This document shows positions 51,901 to 63,300 of a DNA stretch of 64,000 bases, piece after piece. Origin of the DNA: Dactylorhiza incarnata (taxonomy: Eukaryota; Streptophyta; Magnoliopsida; Asparagales; Orchidaceae); the NCBI GenBank assembly GCA_033032865.1, contig JAWHQI010000065.1, positions 6,758,001-6,822,000 on the forward strand, written 5' to 3'. Position numbers and translations under genes: made by a program. The notes beneath the pieces were generated by a model. The model was not told the origin of the DNA. It ran no database searches and saw only the letters and a program-made list of their open reading frames with translations. Positions within the stretch are counted from its first letter, which is position 1. Each line of letters opens with the position of its first letter.

Positions 51901-52560
51901 TTGACATCAACGCCTTGGGCATGCTCCTTTTCGCATTCTCAAAAAAGTTCGTCCCGATCTTTCCCTAACCGATTTATTTGTGAATCTTGTATTTTTGGCA
52001 AACAACATCGTTCTTCTTTTATCCCGCATTGTACTCGGAGCGATGCTCCTTTTTCTCTAGTTCATTCTGATATTTGGGAACCATATAAAATGGCCAGTGT
52101 TTTGTGAATCTTGTATTTTTGGCAAACAACATCGTTCTTCTTTTATCCCATATTGTACTCGGAGCGATGCACCTTTTTCTCTAGTTCATTCTGATATTTG
52201 GGGACCATATAAAACGGCTAGTATTTCTGGTATCCTTTATTTTCTTACTTTTATTGATGATTACTCTCGCATGCCGTGGTTGTATCTACTTCACGATCAC
52301 TCTGAACTCTCTCGTGTGTTTCGTGTCTTTATTGCTGAAACTCGCACACATTTTTCACGCTCCATTAAAACTATCCGTACTGACAATGCACGTGAATACA
52401 CGAGTCATGAGATTAATAATCTTTGTATTGAGTTCGACATCATCCATCAAACCTCTTGCGCTTATACACCCCAACAAAATGGTGTAGCTGAACGCAATAA
52501 TCGTCACCTCTAGAGGTCCCTCGCTCATTTATGTTTCAAATGTAGGTCGCTAAACGATTT
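51901..52560 (+). pseudogene. Copia-B integrase with 124-bp duplication
   Basis: CESCIFGKQHRSSFIPHC...HSDIWEPYK occurs twice (51978-52101 and 52102-52225). The second copy runs on into FIDDYSRMPWLY, IRTDNAREYTSHE and YTPQQNGVAERNN, so D, D, E are present. 124 bp is not a multiple of 3, so the duplication breaks the frame. Confidence 0.9.
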
Positions 52561-53098
52561 TGGCATTTCACGGTTTCTACAGCTTGCTACCTCATCAATC
52601 GCATGCCCTCCTCCATTCTCAACTTTGAGACTCCATTTTGCCTTTTATTTCCCTCTACACCCCCTTTCCAGTTACTCATCGCGTCTTTGGCTGTACATGC
52701 TATGTCCACTACCTTGCCCCCTCCACCGACAAGCTTGCTCCTCGCGCGAAAATATATATGTTCGGTTGTTACTCTCACACTCAAAAAGGATATGTCTGCT
52801 ACTCCCCTGATGATCACAAGGTTGTTACATCTGCAAACATGACATTTCTCAAAGATCAACCTTTCCCCCCAAACTACCCCAACTCTCCAACTACAACTCT
52901 ACCTCGCCCGACTGTCCCTGTTACTTCTCCTATACCACCCATAACCCCACCACCAAACCCTGCACCCTCCAAACTACCTCTTCTTCGTGTGTACATTCAT
53001 CGTCGTCCTCATTCTGATGCCCTCCGACAAATACCTTCTCTAACTGCTATCCCGCGTCCTGAAGATTCGGCAGCAGCATCAACCGCCCAACCCATCCT

Positions 53099-54720
53099 AT
53101 GGAGAACTATCTGTCCTCACATCGCCTCTCTCTGGGGCTTCATAGCTTTTCATCTTCTTTGATGTCTATCTCCACCCCTAACACTTTACAGGAGGCTCTC
53201 CAACATCCGGGGTGGCGGGCTGCCATGGTTGAGGAAATGAATGCTCTTCGGGTGAATCAGACTTGGGACCTTGTTCCCCTTCCACCTGGCCAACCTTATG
53301 TAGGGTGCAAGTGGGGTTTTACCGTCAAACATGGTTCGGATGGGGCAGTTCAACGACTCAAGGCTCGCCTTGTGGCTCGTGGCTTCACACAACAACAAGA
53401 CCTTGATTATGACGAAACCTTCTCACTTGTCGCCAAACTGAATTCTGTTCGTGTCCTGATCTCCCTCGCTGTTTATCGACATTGGCAGTTGCATCAATTA
53501 GATGTAAAAAATGTTTTTCTCAATGACAATCTACTGGAGACTGTCTACATGCAACAAACACCCGGGTTTGAGACCACATGGGAGTCCTTGTGTGTCATCT
53601 CAAAAAATCTCTTTATGGTCTCAAACAGTCTCCCCGTGCGGTTCGACATGTTTTGTCAGGTTGTTCGTGGTGTTGGGTTCACTCGAAGCTCAACCGACTT
53701 CTTTTTACTCGACATCGTCCGGCTGGCACATTAATTCTATTGGTCTATGACGATGATATCTTGATTATGGGTGATGATGTCACATGAATAAACATGATCA
53801 AGCAACACTTGGTGCCTGTTTTTCAAACTAAAGGTTTGGGCAATCTTCAGTATTTCCTCGGTCTCGAGATAGCTCGGCGTCCTGATGGACCTGTTCTTTC
53901 TCAACGAAAATACTGTCTTGACTTGTTACGTGATGCTGACCAATCTGGATGTAAGCCTGCTGACACTCCTATAGATGTCAATCACAAGCTCTGCGCTCAT
54001 TCCTCAGACTCCGATCTACTTCTACCAAACTCTGAGTACTATTGGCTTCTTGTAGGGAAGTTGATCTATCTGATAGTTACAAGACCTGACATATCCTTTG
54101 TTGTTGGAGTTGTCAGTCGGTTCATGCATGCTCCTCGAACCTCTCATATCCAGGCAGTTGAGCACATCCTTTGATACTTAAAGACTGCTCCTGGTCAAGG
54201 ACTTGTATACAAGCCTTCGTCATCTCCCTTATCTCTTATTGCCTACTCTGATGCTCAGTATGCTGGCTCCCTGGATGATCGCCGTTGTACAAGTGGATTT
54301 TGTACATACTTTGGTGGACACCTTATCACTTGGCGCAACAAGAAGCAGTCAGCGGTTGCTCGCTCATCAGCCGAAGCTGAGTATCGTTCAATGGCCACTG
54401 TTGTGTCCGAGCTCACCTGGTTGGAAAGCCTTCTAAGTGACCTTGGTGTGAAACTTCCCTCACCGGCTACTCTTTATTGCGACAGTTAAGTTGCTATTCA
54501 TTTTGCCAAGAATCCCGTATTTCATGAACGTACGAAACCAATCGAAGTCAATTGTCACTTCATTCGGGAGAAGGTTCAACTGAAGAAATTAGAATTAAAA
54601 CATGTTCCTCCTGCTGGGCAAGTGGCCGATATTCTCACTAAAGCCTAATCACGTCTGCTATTTTATCAGTTCTTGTCCAAGCTTGGTGCCTACAATCTCT
54701 ATGCTCCAGCTTGCGAGGGA
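53099..54720 (+). pseudogene. Copia-B reverse transcriptase and RNase H
   Basis: [64 protein letters not shown]; the active site reads LVYDDDILIMGDD (YDDD instead of YVDD). RNase H: LIAYSDAQYAGSLDDRRC (Asp to Gln at one catalytic-region position), SAVARSSAEAEYRSM, ending VADILTKA. Frames change near 53590 and 53740, with stops near 53785, 54172 and 54489. Confidence 0.88.
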
Positions 54721-54721
54721 G

Positions 54722-54905
54722 TGTTGAAGAAAGTTTGTACAAAAGCCCAATAGCATGCCCCAACTAGGGCCCTTTTCTCCTTTAGTCTTTAGTCCGACAT
54801 CTTAGAATGGGATTAGTTCTCCTCCTCTTCCTATGTAAGTGTAACATTACTTGTGTGTAACAGCGTGAAAGAAATGAAATAAAATTCTTCTTCTTTATTT
54901 CTTCA
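54722..54905 (+). repeat. Copia-B 3' LTR (end approximate)
   Basis: Begins TGTTGAAGAAAG; contains TTTAGTCCGACATCTTAG, the counterpart of TTTAGTCCCACATTGTG in the copia-A LTR and TTTAGTCCCACATCTTG in copia-G. Confidence 0.7.
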
Positions 54906-55107
54906 TTTTCTGCCCTTTTCTATAGTATGCAAGTTAGAAGCAAGGAGGAATCCAGAACTGAAATCGTAAGGGAGAAAATGGTTCCAAAAATTTTGTGGTC
55001 GGACTTGATGTCAGAGGTTTTTTCCGGAGAAAACGGGCAAGATTGAAATGTGATGGCCTAGTGAGAAATGAGATCGAGATGCGGAATAGCCTAGACGCGA
55101 TATAGTG

Positions 55108-55171
55108 GGGCAAAAATTAAAATTGTGGTGTTAGCAGAGCAAATATGCATATTGCCTTTTAATATAGTATA
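55108..55171 (-). repeat. Right member of the inverted pair (Helitron-like end)
   Basis: On the minus strand CTATACTATATTAAAAGGCAATATG, aligning to 49205-49262 for about 60 bp with small gaps. Confidence 0.5.
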
Positions 55172-55800
55172 GCTACATATAGACACAAGGATATTAGGAG
55201 GTAGATGGAGAAGGGCGAGGGATCAGCTGAGGCTAAGGTGTTTATTTCTTATGATGGTGTTAAACAGGGGGGGGGGGGACTTTAGGACCAGTTGAAGGAT
55301 ATTTTCATTCAAGGGAGAGCTGGTTTCCAAGTTAGAGGTTGGAAATATTGTGTCTACGCAGGAGATAGATGTCGGTGGAAGTGTGTTAGCTGGACCTGGT
55401 ATCCCAAATATTATGGAGGACTTCAATGAGTCAGCTGGCATTGTAGATTCCCAGGTTCAGAATGATGGGGATTATTATAGTATTGGGATGATCAAGGACT
55501 CAACTAAAGGAGTTTTAAAAGAGTCACAGTGGTGAAAGGTGGGTTGGATCAACTTCATGAGACAATGATAGGAACGGGGACTGAATAATTGCACTAAAAA
55601 ATAAAATACCAAGGATACCATCACAAGGTATGCTCATACCTACTTCAAGAGAGTTTCTCATCTCATTCCAAAGATAACTCCTAAGTCTCTCCTCCACTCT
55701 CTTATATAGGCGAGAGTGGACATATATCTAATGTTACGGAAATACCACTAGGGCTACAAACATAAATAGAAATATAAAGTGTGATACTAGGATTAAGAGC
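55172..55800. other. Unrecognised sequence, with a G run at about 55267
   Basis: No family motif. Short open frames at 55223-55441 and 55350-55535 have no recognisable features. A run of about 13 G interrupts the region. Confidence 0.4.
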
Positions 55801-56062
55801 ACTTGACTAGGGGTCCGTTTAAAAGCACACACATAACAATTCATATAAAAAAACATACACATAACAATTCATATAAAAATGTACAAAATAAAATGAATAC
55901 ATTTTTATTTGGATAAGGATTATGCATATTATTACTGGTAAAAGTAAAACAGAGCTTCATTAGGCCATTAACATCAAAATATACAAATACCATATTCATA
56001 TTACACATCAAAATATACAGCTTCCGTAGGCCATTAACACCAAAATATACAAATACCATATT

Positions 56063-56216
56063 TGTTACGATAATGCATCCGCCAACGCACACCAGCTCGC
56101 ATGACTAGCGCATATGTAAACCACCTTAATTAATTTGTGTAATTAATTGGTATTAATTAATTAATATTAATTAATTAATATTAATTAAATCTTATTTTAC
56201 GTTTTGGTTATGTGAG

Positions 56217-56252
<36 letters not shown>

Positions 56253-56433
56253 TTCCCTATATAAGGAGGTGGTATGGGGAGTGTTTCTTCATCTTTGGTT
56301 ATTAGGGTTTTGACTCTCATTTGAGAGAGGGATCATTGGAGGACCCAGCCTCCTTGATCTTGGCCGGATTTCGATCCGGATTGTATCTGTGCTCTTCTTC
56401 GATTAATGCAACTTCCATCTTGTTCGTATCACA
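56063..56433 (+). repeat. LTR-like segment (possible solo LTR) with a 36-bp C run
   Basis: TGTTACGA...TCGTATCACA, 371 bp. TTAATTAATATTAATTAA repeats, a C run at 56217-56252, the TATA element CCCTATATAAGG (56255-56266), then a pyrimidine-rich leader. This looks like U3-R-U5. No target duplication. Confidence 0.55.
56217..56252. repeat. Homopolymer: 36 consecutive C
   Basis: Read directly. Its length may be an assembly or sequencing estimate. Confidence 0.95.
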
Positions 56434-56795
56434 TGAGAGCTTCATTAGGCCATTAACATCAAAATATACAAATACCATATTCATATTACACATCAAAATA
56501 TACAGCTTCAGTAGGCCATTAACACCAAAATATACAAATACCATATTCATATTACAAATCAAAATATACGGCAAGCAGTCGTTTTGACACTAACGATAGG
56601 AGGAAGAAGTGGAAGATAGATGACTGCGGAAACTCTTTCTAGCACTCTCTAATTGCTGCCTGATCAACTTTCCCGCTCCCTTCGTGTCCAAATCAAACAC
56701 CTAAATCCCAAAACATAATAATCATAAACAGTAAACCAGAAAGTGAGACTTTATATATGAAGACTAAAATCTAAAAAATCAATTGATAATAGTAC

Positions 56796-56888
56796 CATTT
56801 GGAAGTTGAAACATGTGATATATCCTCATTTGGAAGTTGAAACATTTGATATATCCTCATTTGGAAGTTGAAACATTTGATATATCTT
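56796..56888. repeat. 31-bp tandem repeat, 3 copies
   Basis: CATTTGGAAGTTGAAACAT starts at 56796, 56827 and 56858. Confidence 0.93.
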
Positions 56889-57020
56889 CATCTAGATTAA
56901 CAAGCAGAGCTATTATTTGAATTGTTAAAGTGTAAGGATAGCAGGAGAAGACAAAAAAATTCAGCTTCTTCATACAATGTCACGGCGCACTGGCTAATTG
57001 CAGTTCATCTGAACTGCAGC

Positions 57021-57124
57021 ACAGCTGTTAACTGCAGCTATGCTTCTCCTCATCTTTGCAGCTGTTAGCTGCAGCTGTTAACTGCAGCTATGCTTCTCCT
57101 TATCTCTGCAGCTGTTAGCTGCAG
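57021..57124. repeat. 50-bp tandem duplication with GCAGCTGTTAACTGCAGC palindromes
   Basis: CAGCTGTTAACTGCAGCTA at 57022 and 57072, followed by TGCTTCTCCT and TGCAGCTGTTAGCTG. Function unknown. Confidence 0.9.
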
Positions 57125-57453
57125 AAGTTTGAATTGCTACGTTCCCCACTTGCTGAGTCCACTTCCCAGAGGTCCAGAGCTACTTAATTTTATGATTTCC
57201 TTTTGTAACAAAAAAAATGTAAGCATGAAGGAATGATATATTGGCACTTTAGTAATACCTGTGGGGAAGGACACATGGTGAACTTGTTGGAACATGGTTT
57301 TCCGCATCCCTTTGATTTGAGAATAACAAATCCTACTTGTATTTGATCTTGTTTGTCATTGTGTTTTTAGCATGCAGGTTTGGACAGATATGACACCAGG
57401 TTGCTGCAACAATGGTCTGACACTAACCACAAGCTGAAGGATTGAAAGTTGTT

Positions 57454-58104
57454 TAACGCCAGGCGTTAAGCTTAACGCTGGGCGTTAGCGCTAGACGAAA
57501 ACGGCGTTCGACGAAATTGTGTTCGACGAAAGAAGAAGCCCGTTCGACGAAATGCATACCACGGCGCTCGACGAAATGCATACCACGGCGTTCGACGAAA
57601 TGCATATCACGGCGTTCGACGAAATTGTGTTCGACAAAATGAGAAGCCCGTTCGACGAAATGCGTTCGACGAAAATTCCGTCGACGAAATGGAGGTCGAC
57701 GAAAGGAGAAGCCGTTCGACGAAATGGAGGTTGCCGAAATGAGAGGCCGTTCGACGAAAATGGCGTTCGACGAAATAAATTGCCGTTCGACGAAATGAGC
57801 TGCTGTTCGACGAAATGGCGTGCCAGCTGATTAAAGAAAGAATCTCAACGCCAGACGTTAGTCTTAACGCTGGGCGCTATCCGGTCGACGAATTTGGCAT
57901 GGAGGAATCAACCGTGATTGCAGGAGGAACTTTATGAATGATTTGCTCAACGCTCGCGTTAGCCTTAACGCCCGGTGTTAGTATTGCCTAAAATAAAACA
58001 TTTCTTAAAGTGCAGAATCGCCTTCCTCTTCTGAAAATCCGAGCCATCAATATGTTGCTATACATGGTCAACGCCAGGCGTTAGCACTTAACGCCGGCGT
58101 TAGC
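57454..58104. repeat. Four paired AACGCC/GGCGTTA palindromes
   Basis: Pairs at 57454-57493, 57846-57880, 57948-57985 and 58069-58104, each two near-palindromes (AACGCCAGGCGTTA, AACGCTGGGCGTTA) separated by a few bases. A fifth pair is at 61083-61118. Confidence 0.88.
57490..57825 (+). repeat. Minisatellite of TTCGACGAAATG units in the copia-J LTR
   Basis: About 18 occurrences of (G)TTCGACGAAA or close variants, in irregular units of about 11-30 bp (for example CATACCACGGCG spacers near 57550-57600). Confidence 0.93.
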
Positions 58105-58844
58105 TCAAAGTCTATAAATTGGAGGATTTTGTCTTCTCCTACAACGGATTGCCAAGAGCCCTATTCCAGCACTTCAGAAACTTTGTGAGGGCCGTATTTC
58201 CAGACAAACACATCTCCCACTCATATTTCAAAAGGAGGAATCAAAGGAGGCTTGGATCAACACGCTAACTCAACGCGAAGAACGCACGCTTGGACTTCAA
58301 CGATCTTCAGCGATTCTTCGGCGTCTCCTTCAGATTACCTCATAGGGAGTTTTATATTTGTATTTTGTATTTGTCCTTTATTTCATCTTTGTAATCGGTT
58401 CGTGAATTCGCCGCGTGTTGGCGACTAGGTCTGGGTAGGACTTAGGGAGGAATTCGCCTCGTGTTGGCGACTAGGTCTAGGGAGTAGATCTAGGGGTGCT
58501 CGAGGCCTTTCTGGTGATAGATTGGTTAGAGCGGCTTGAGGCTGTATCTGGGGAGAGATCGGCTAAAGCCAACCGGTTCGTGGGGATACGAGTCGGCATA
58601 GAAAACGAAAAGGGTTTTCATATTATTCGCTTCGATTTCTAGCGTCATTGAAATCGTATTTTGTAATCAATTTTATAAATGATAATCATGTCTTTTCTTG
58701 TTTAATAAAATTGATTTCATTTCTAATTTCATTATCTCTTTATTTTTTTTAACTTCGACCAAAGTATCAAAAGTTTTCTAATAAAGTTTAAAGTTTAAAA
58801 CCCTTATTCACCCCCCCTCTAAGGGCTCCTACAGATCCAACAAG

Positions 58845-58856
58845 TGGTATCAGAGC
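58845..58856 (+). other. Copia-J primer binding site
   Basis: TGGTATCAGAGC two bases after the LTR. Confidence 0.93.
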
Positions 58857-58891
58857 TAGGTTATTCCAAATCGGCTTAACAACCGAGAATA

Positions 58892-60330
58892 ATGGCGTCT
58901 CTTGATCATGATCTCGCTTCTACTAGTGGAGAAAATTTTAATATAAATGGAAAAGTATTATCACCACCTTTATTTATGGGCAAAAATTATAAAGGGTGGA
59001 AAATATTAATGAAAATTTTTCTTAAGGCCTTAGATGAAAAAGTTTGGAATATTACTATTGAAAAGCCACCTATCGTACTAACTAGAAATGAAATTGTTTT
59101 AAATGCAAAATTTATGAATAGTATATTTTGTGCGTTAGATCAAAATATTTTCAAATTTATTTATACGTTACCTACCGCATAAGAGATTTGGAATTTTCTT
59201 GAAAGAACTTATGATTCTCCTTCTACAGGTATGGAACAATCGCAAGAACCGGAGAATATGCAAGCCTGCACAAGTCTTCAAGAATGCTCCTCTCACGACG
59301 GATCCATGAAGTGCACATCAAGTGAAAGAGAAAAAGAAATACTATCTTCGGAAGAGGAGTGCCAAAAAGATGTCAAAGAAACGATATGTTCAAATCGTGC
59401 CTCTCCCGAAAGCAATGTAAGGAAATCAAATTCCATTTTTTGTACTTCTATAATTGCTTCAAACTACAAAGCGCAAAATTAAGAAATTAAAAAATGCTAA
59501 TAAATATCTGCGCTTAGAAAATAAAAATTTGAAGACAAAAATCAATGAAGAATCAAATTCTAATTTATCTAGTTCTACCCATGGATCCTTAGTTGAAAAC
59601 ATTACACCTTGTATGGAATTTGATGATTTAAAAGAAAAATGCAAGGAACTTGAAAATGAACTTCTCTTTATAAAAGAACAAAATGAAAGATTAGGTTTAG
59701 AAAATTCATTTTTAAAAAATGATTGTGCTAAGTGTAAAGACTATAAAATTGAAATTAAAGAGATGGATGAAACATTTGATGAATATAGAAATAACTATTA
59801 AAATCATATTGATTCAATTGTTTCCACTCTTAAAAATAGCACAATCGCTTATAATAAAGCTAGACATAATTTAAAAATGAAGAATGATGAATTAAAAACA
59901 AAAATCAACTTGCTTATGAAATTTATAAATAAAAATTCACAATATCAAGAAATACCTAAAAGCATGTTGAATATGAATATGAATATGAATATTTTAACTA
60001 AGACAAATAATGGGAGTAAGAAACACAAAGTATTTGTAAATTAAAGTCAAAATCACCATTATTTACAAAATCATGTTTCTCCCAACATAAAATTAAATAT
60101 TCACAAATTTCCTATAAACAATGTTTTACAAAATCATCATGGAAATTTGACAAATAAAACAATATTAAGCCAAGGTTTGAATGGAGACCTAAAGTTAAAG
60201 ATGAAACACTAACTCCACTCAAAAGGGCCCATTCAATCATATCTCCCCAAAAGCAAACACGATGTATTTGGGTACCCAAAGGAACCGTCACACCCGGTCC
60301 TCTTTGGATACCTAAATCTCTCATTCATTA
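58892..60330 (+). pseudogene. Copia-J gag with long coiled coil
   Basis: Starts MASLDHDLASTSGENFNING, then PPLFMGKNYKGWKILMKIFL, the copia gag N-terminal box. A TAA at 59180 interrupts EIWNFLERTYDSP. Downstream frames encode a Lys/Glu/Asn-rich coiled coil (IKKLKNANKYLRLENKNLK; FIKEQNERLGLEN, 59454-59801) with a Cys pair (CAKCKDY). Near 60250 comes IWVPKGTVTPGP-type sequence, as at the gag-pol junction of Sirevirus (SIRE/Maximus) copia elements. A frame change at 59478 and a stop at 59799 break it. Confidence 0.78.
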
Positions 60331-63300
60331 GTATCCAATCATTTGCATGAAGTAGAAATCAACTAAAAATAAAATATCAATTCTCTACTTCATGATATGC
60401 TTAATTTCCTTTTTGTTTTTTTGCTTTTATTTCTTTGAGCCATCATGATATGATCACTTTATATAACTTGTGATATGACTTTCACATATTAAACCAAAAT
60501 TCATAAATAAATCAAATTGAATAAAGTTGAACAAAAAGTCTTATCATCTTTCAAGTGATTTACTTATCCTTTTTATGTTTATTCTTCTAGATCCATTTCC
60601 TATGAAAAGTCATATATAAATTAAATCCTAAATTTGTTATGTATTATTAAGACTAATAAAATAATTGTCGAAATGAATTTAAAAGGTATTTTAGGGGTAT
60701 TAGGCTAAATTTATAAAATGCGCAAGTTTTGCTTAGGTATTTAATATATTTGCGTCATTTTTGATTACCCCTAGTATGCTCAATCATAATCATGTCAAAC
60801 CGAAATTGAAAAATTGCATGAATATTATTTCACTTATTTATGATCATTTTACTCATGCATATGTTGTGCAAAACTCAAGACTTAAGGTTTAATGAATATG
60901 GAGCTTTAATGAATATGAAACCCATGTATTAAAATTTTAACTTCCGCAACTTTTTGGGATTTCTCCTCGTCTCTTCACTTCATTAGACAGACCTTACATT
61001 GCACAAACATAATTAAGCAAAATCGGAAGCAAAATCGAAGAAAATCTAGGTTATATGATTAAAATAAACACTCTCTGTGAGCTAACGCAGGCGCTAGGAC
61101 CTAACGCCGGCGCTAGCTAAAATATCCGATTTTCTGTAATTTTAAAATTTTGAAAAATCACTAAAAATATATATTTTGTTTAATATTCAAAAACCAAAGA
61201 GAAAATTTATAAAGCCTTTCAAAAATAACCAAAAAAAATAGTTTCTCATTGTATTCATCATTCACCTTGCAATCTTTCTCTTTAATATTTTGAAAAGGTT
61301 GAATATGAATTGTTTTATATATTTCACTTATAATATAATTAATTAGGAGTATCAAAATCTCTATGTGATAAAATTAATGATCATAATTATATTATGTAAT
61401 ATCAAAAGATCTTTTAATTCAAACATTACACATAACTACAAAAAATCATTTTGGTTCTTTCATAAAATTGGTGATCATGATAATTATATGAATAAATTAT
61501 GTATTGTGATTGCATGTACCTTACTATATCTAGACCTTAGAATCACCTTGATATCAATAATATCAAATCATATCATCACTTAATTCTAGGTCTTCAAATT
61601 GAATTTCTATCGATATAAAAGATATGCAATATTCTTATGACATAATATGAACTCATCATACTAGCATTATCAACTAATAAATATTATCATTCATGCTAGT
61701 TATCAATAATGTCATAATGAATCCATCTTAAAGAAGAAAATTTGAAAGATAAAATAACTATGTGACTTTAAATTGTTTCCAAAGTACAAAATGCTTAGGA
61801 TATCCATGATCGTTCACCCACATTATGTGTCTCACAATAGCGAGGGCGTAAGATTGTATGCATTAGAAGACCTAACCTCTATGTCATGTCTTGTCCTTAA
61901 CCGGGGAGGGTTCAAGTGGGGCCTTGCGAGGCACTGTGGAGAAAGAGTGCTAGGCTGAGCGGTCTCTAATGTGTGCATATGGGATTGACACCCCAACCTA
62001 CGGCATGTGTGCAGCTCCTTATGACCATCCGTCACTTAGTACGGGGCTAGTGTTTAGGCATACAGTTAGAGTATTATAATCTAGGACATTCTTATTTCAT
62101 ATATTTTGCATGCACTCTTTATGATTATATTATTCATGCATTCTTGTTTTTTGATCAAACATGCTTATCTTATGTTTTTTATTTTTTTATTTTTGAGTTC
62201 TAATGATCTTGTAAGTCACAAATATATGAAAACCAAATAAAAATATTAAAATCATTTTTGAACAAATAAAACATGCTTATATAGCCTTCTAATCATTTCC
62301 AACTTCTCTGAAATTTCTACAATAAGAAGGACTATATACATACTATCTATGCCAAAGAAAAGTTTTTCAAAAAATCTCAAAGACAGCGTACTGTCTCGGC
62401 GTTAGCTTTTTTTTTCAGATTGAAATTCTGCTTTCTCTGCACTATTTCTGATATTTTTCTAATGTTTTTTCTCTGTTTTCTTATATTTGAAATTACTTTG
62501 TTATTAATTTGGTTATTTTATTCCAAAATACAAATAAAAAACAAAAAATTCAAAATGCTCAAAAACATGATTTTGTTATTTGTTTTGCTTTAAATTTTTT
62601 TTACAAAATTATACTTTGACTATAAGACTTCACAAGAACAAACATCTTAGTCATTTTTTTGTTTCAAATGGTCAAAATTGATTTTAGGCATACACTTAAA
62701 GATTGTCTTCAATGTCTAATTTTTATTTCAAATTTTCTAAACATTATTTTATCTTGTCATGCCTTGATCTTAATCTGATTATGTGCAATGAAATAGTCTA
62801 TAGAAAATTGTGTATGATTGTCTAACATGCCTCTAAGTATGAGTAATGTTTTATGTTAATCAATGAATTATAAACTTACTATTTTGGTAATCTACATGTG
62901 TTCATAATCTTAGTCTTGCATGATTGTGTAGTGTATAGTTTTAACATATTAAGTTGTATGTCTAAATTACCTACATCGTCTTTCAAAAATAAATTTCATG
63001 CACGATATAGAAGTGTTATTTCAATAATATTAATGTTTGCAACAACAAGTGAATTCGGAGACCTTCGGCCCAAAATAAAAATCTGAAATAAAAAGTCCAA
63101 GATAACTTCACCAAGCACTACTCACCCTCCTGATAAGTCTTAGCATTGTGAGGTTGAGCACCTTGGAAAGAATTGTAAAGTGTCTTGTACAAACATATTT
63201 CTTTCTATCACTTCTATTTGTACACCGGATCACTAAAAATAAAATCTTATAAAAAATGCTTATGTGATCCCTCAAGTACTACTTCGCTCCCTGATAAGTC

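Larger units (their letters stand above)
50900..54905 (+). mobile_element. Copia-B: relative of copia-A, 5' LTR missing
   Basis: Gag, protease, integrase, RT and RNase H in order on the + strand, each closely resembling copia-A. A 3' LTR begins at 54722 (TGTTGAAGAAAG), preceded by the purine-rich GCGAGGGAG. No 5' LTR or primer site was found between 50240 and 50900. Confidence 0.9.
55804..56580. repeat. Direct repeats of about 110 bp flanking an LTR-like segment
   Basis: AGAGCTTCATTAGGCCATTA... at 55951-56062 and at 56436-56548, each containing an internal repeat AAAATATACAAATACCATA. The two copies sit on either side of the LTR-like segment 56063-56433. A 33-bp unit with ACACATAACAATTCATATAA is also duplicated near 55830. 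Confidence 0.8.
57285..58842 (+). repeat. Copia-J 5' LTR
   Basis: 1558 bp, TGTTGG...CCAACA (6-bp inverted ends), directly before a primer site. Contains the CGACGAAA minisatellite and four paired AACGCC.GGCGTTA palindromes. TATA-like CTATAAATTGG at 58110. Confidence 0.85.

Noticed and set aside
61773..62035. GC-richer island at 61840-62030 as an RNA gene
   Set aside because: No tRNA, snRNA or rRNA features (no A/B boxes or cloverleaf found by eye); left as unrecognised element sequence.
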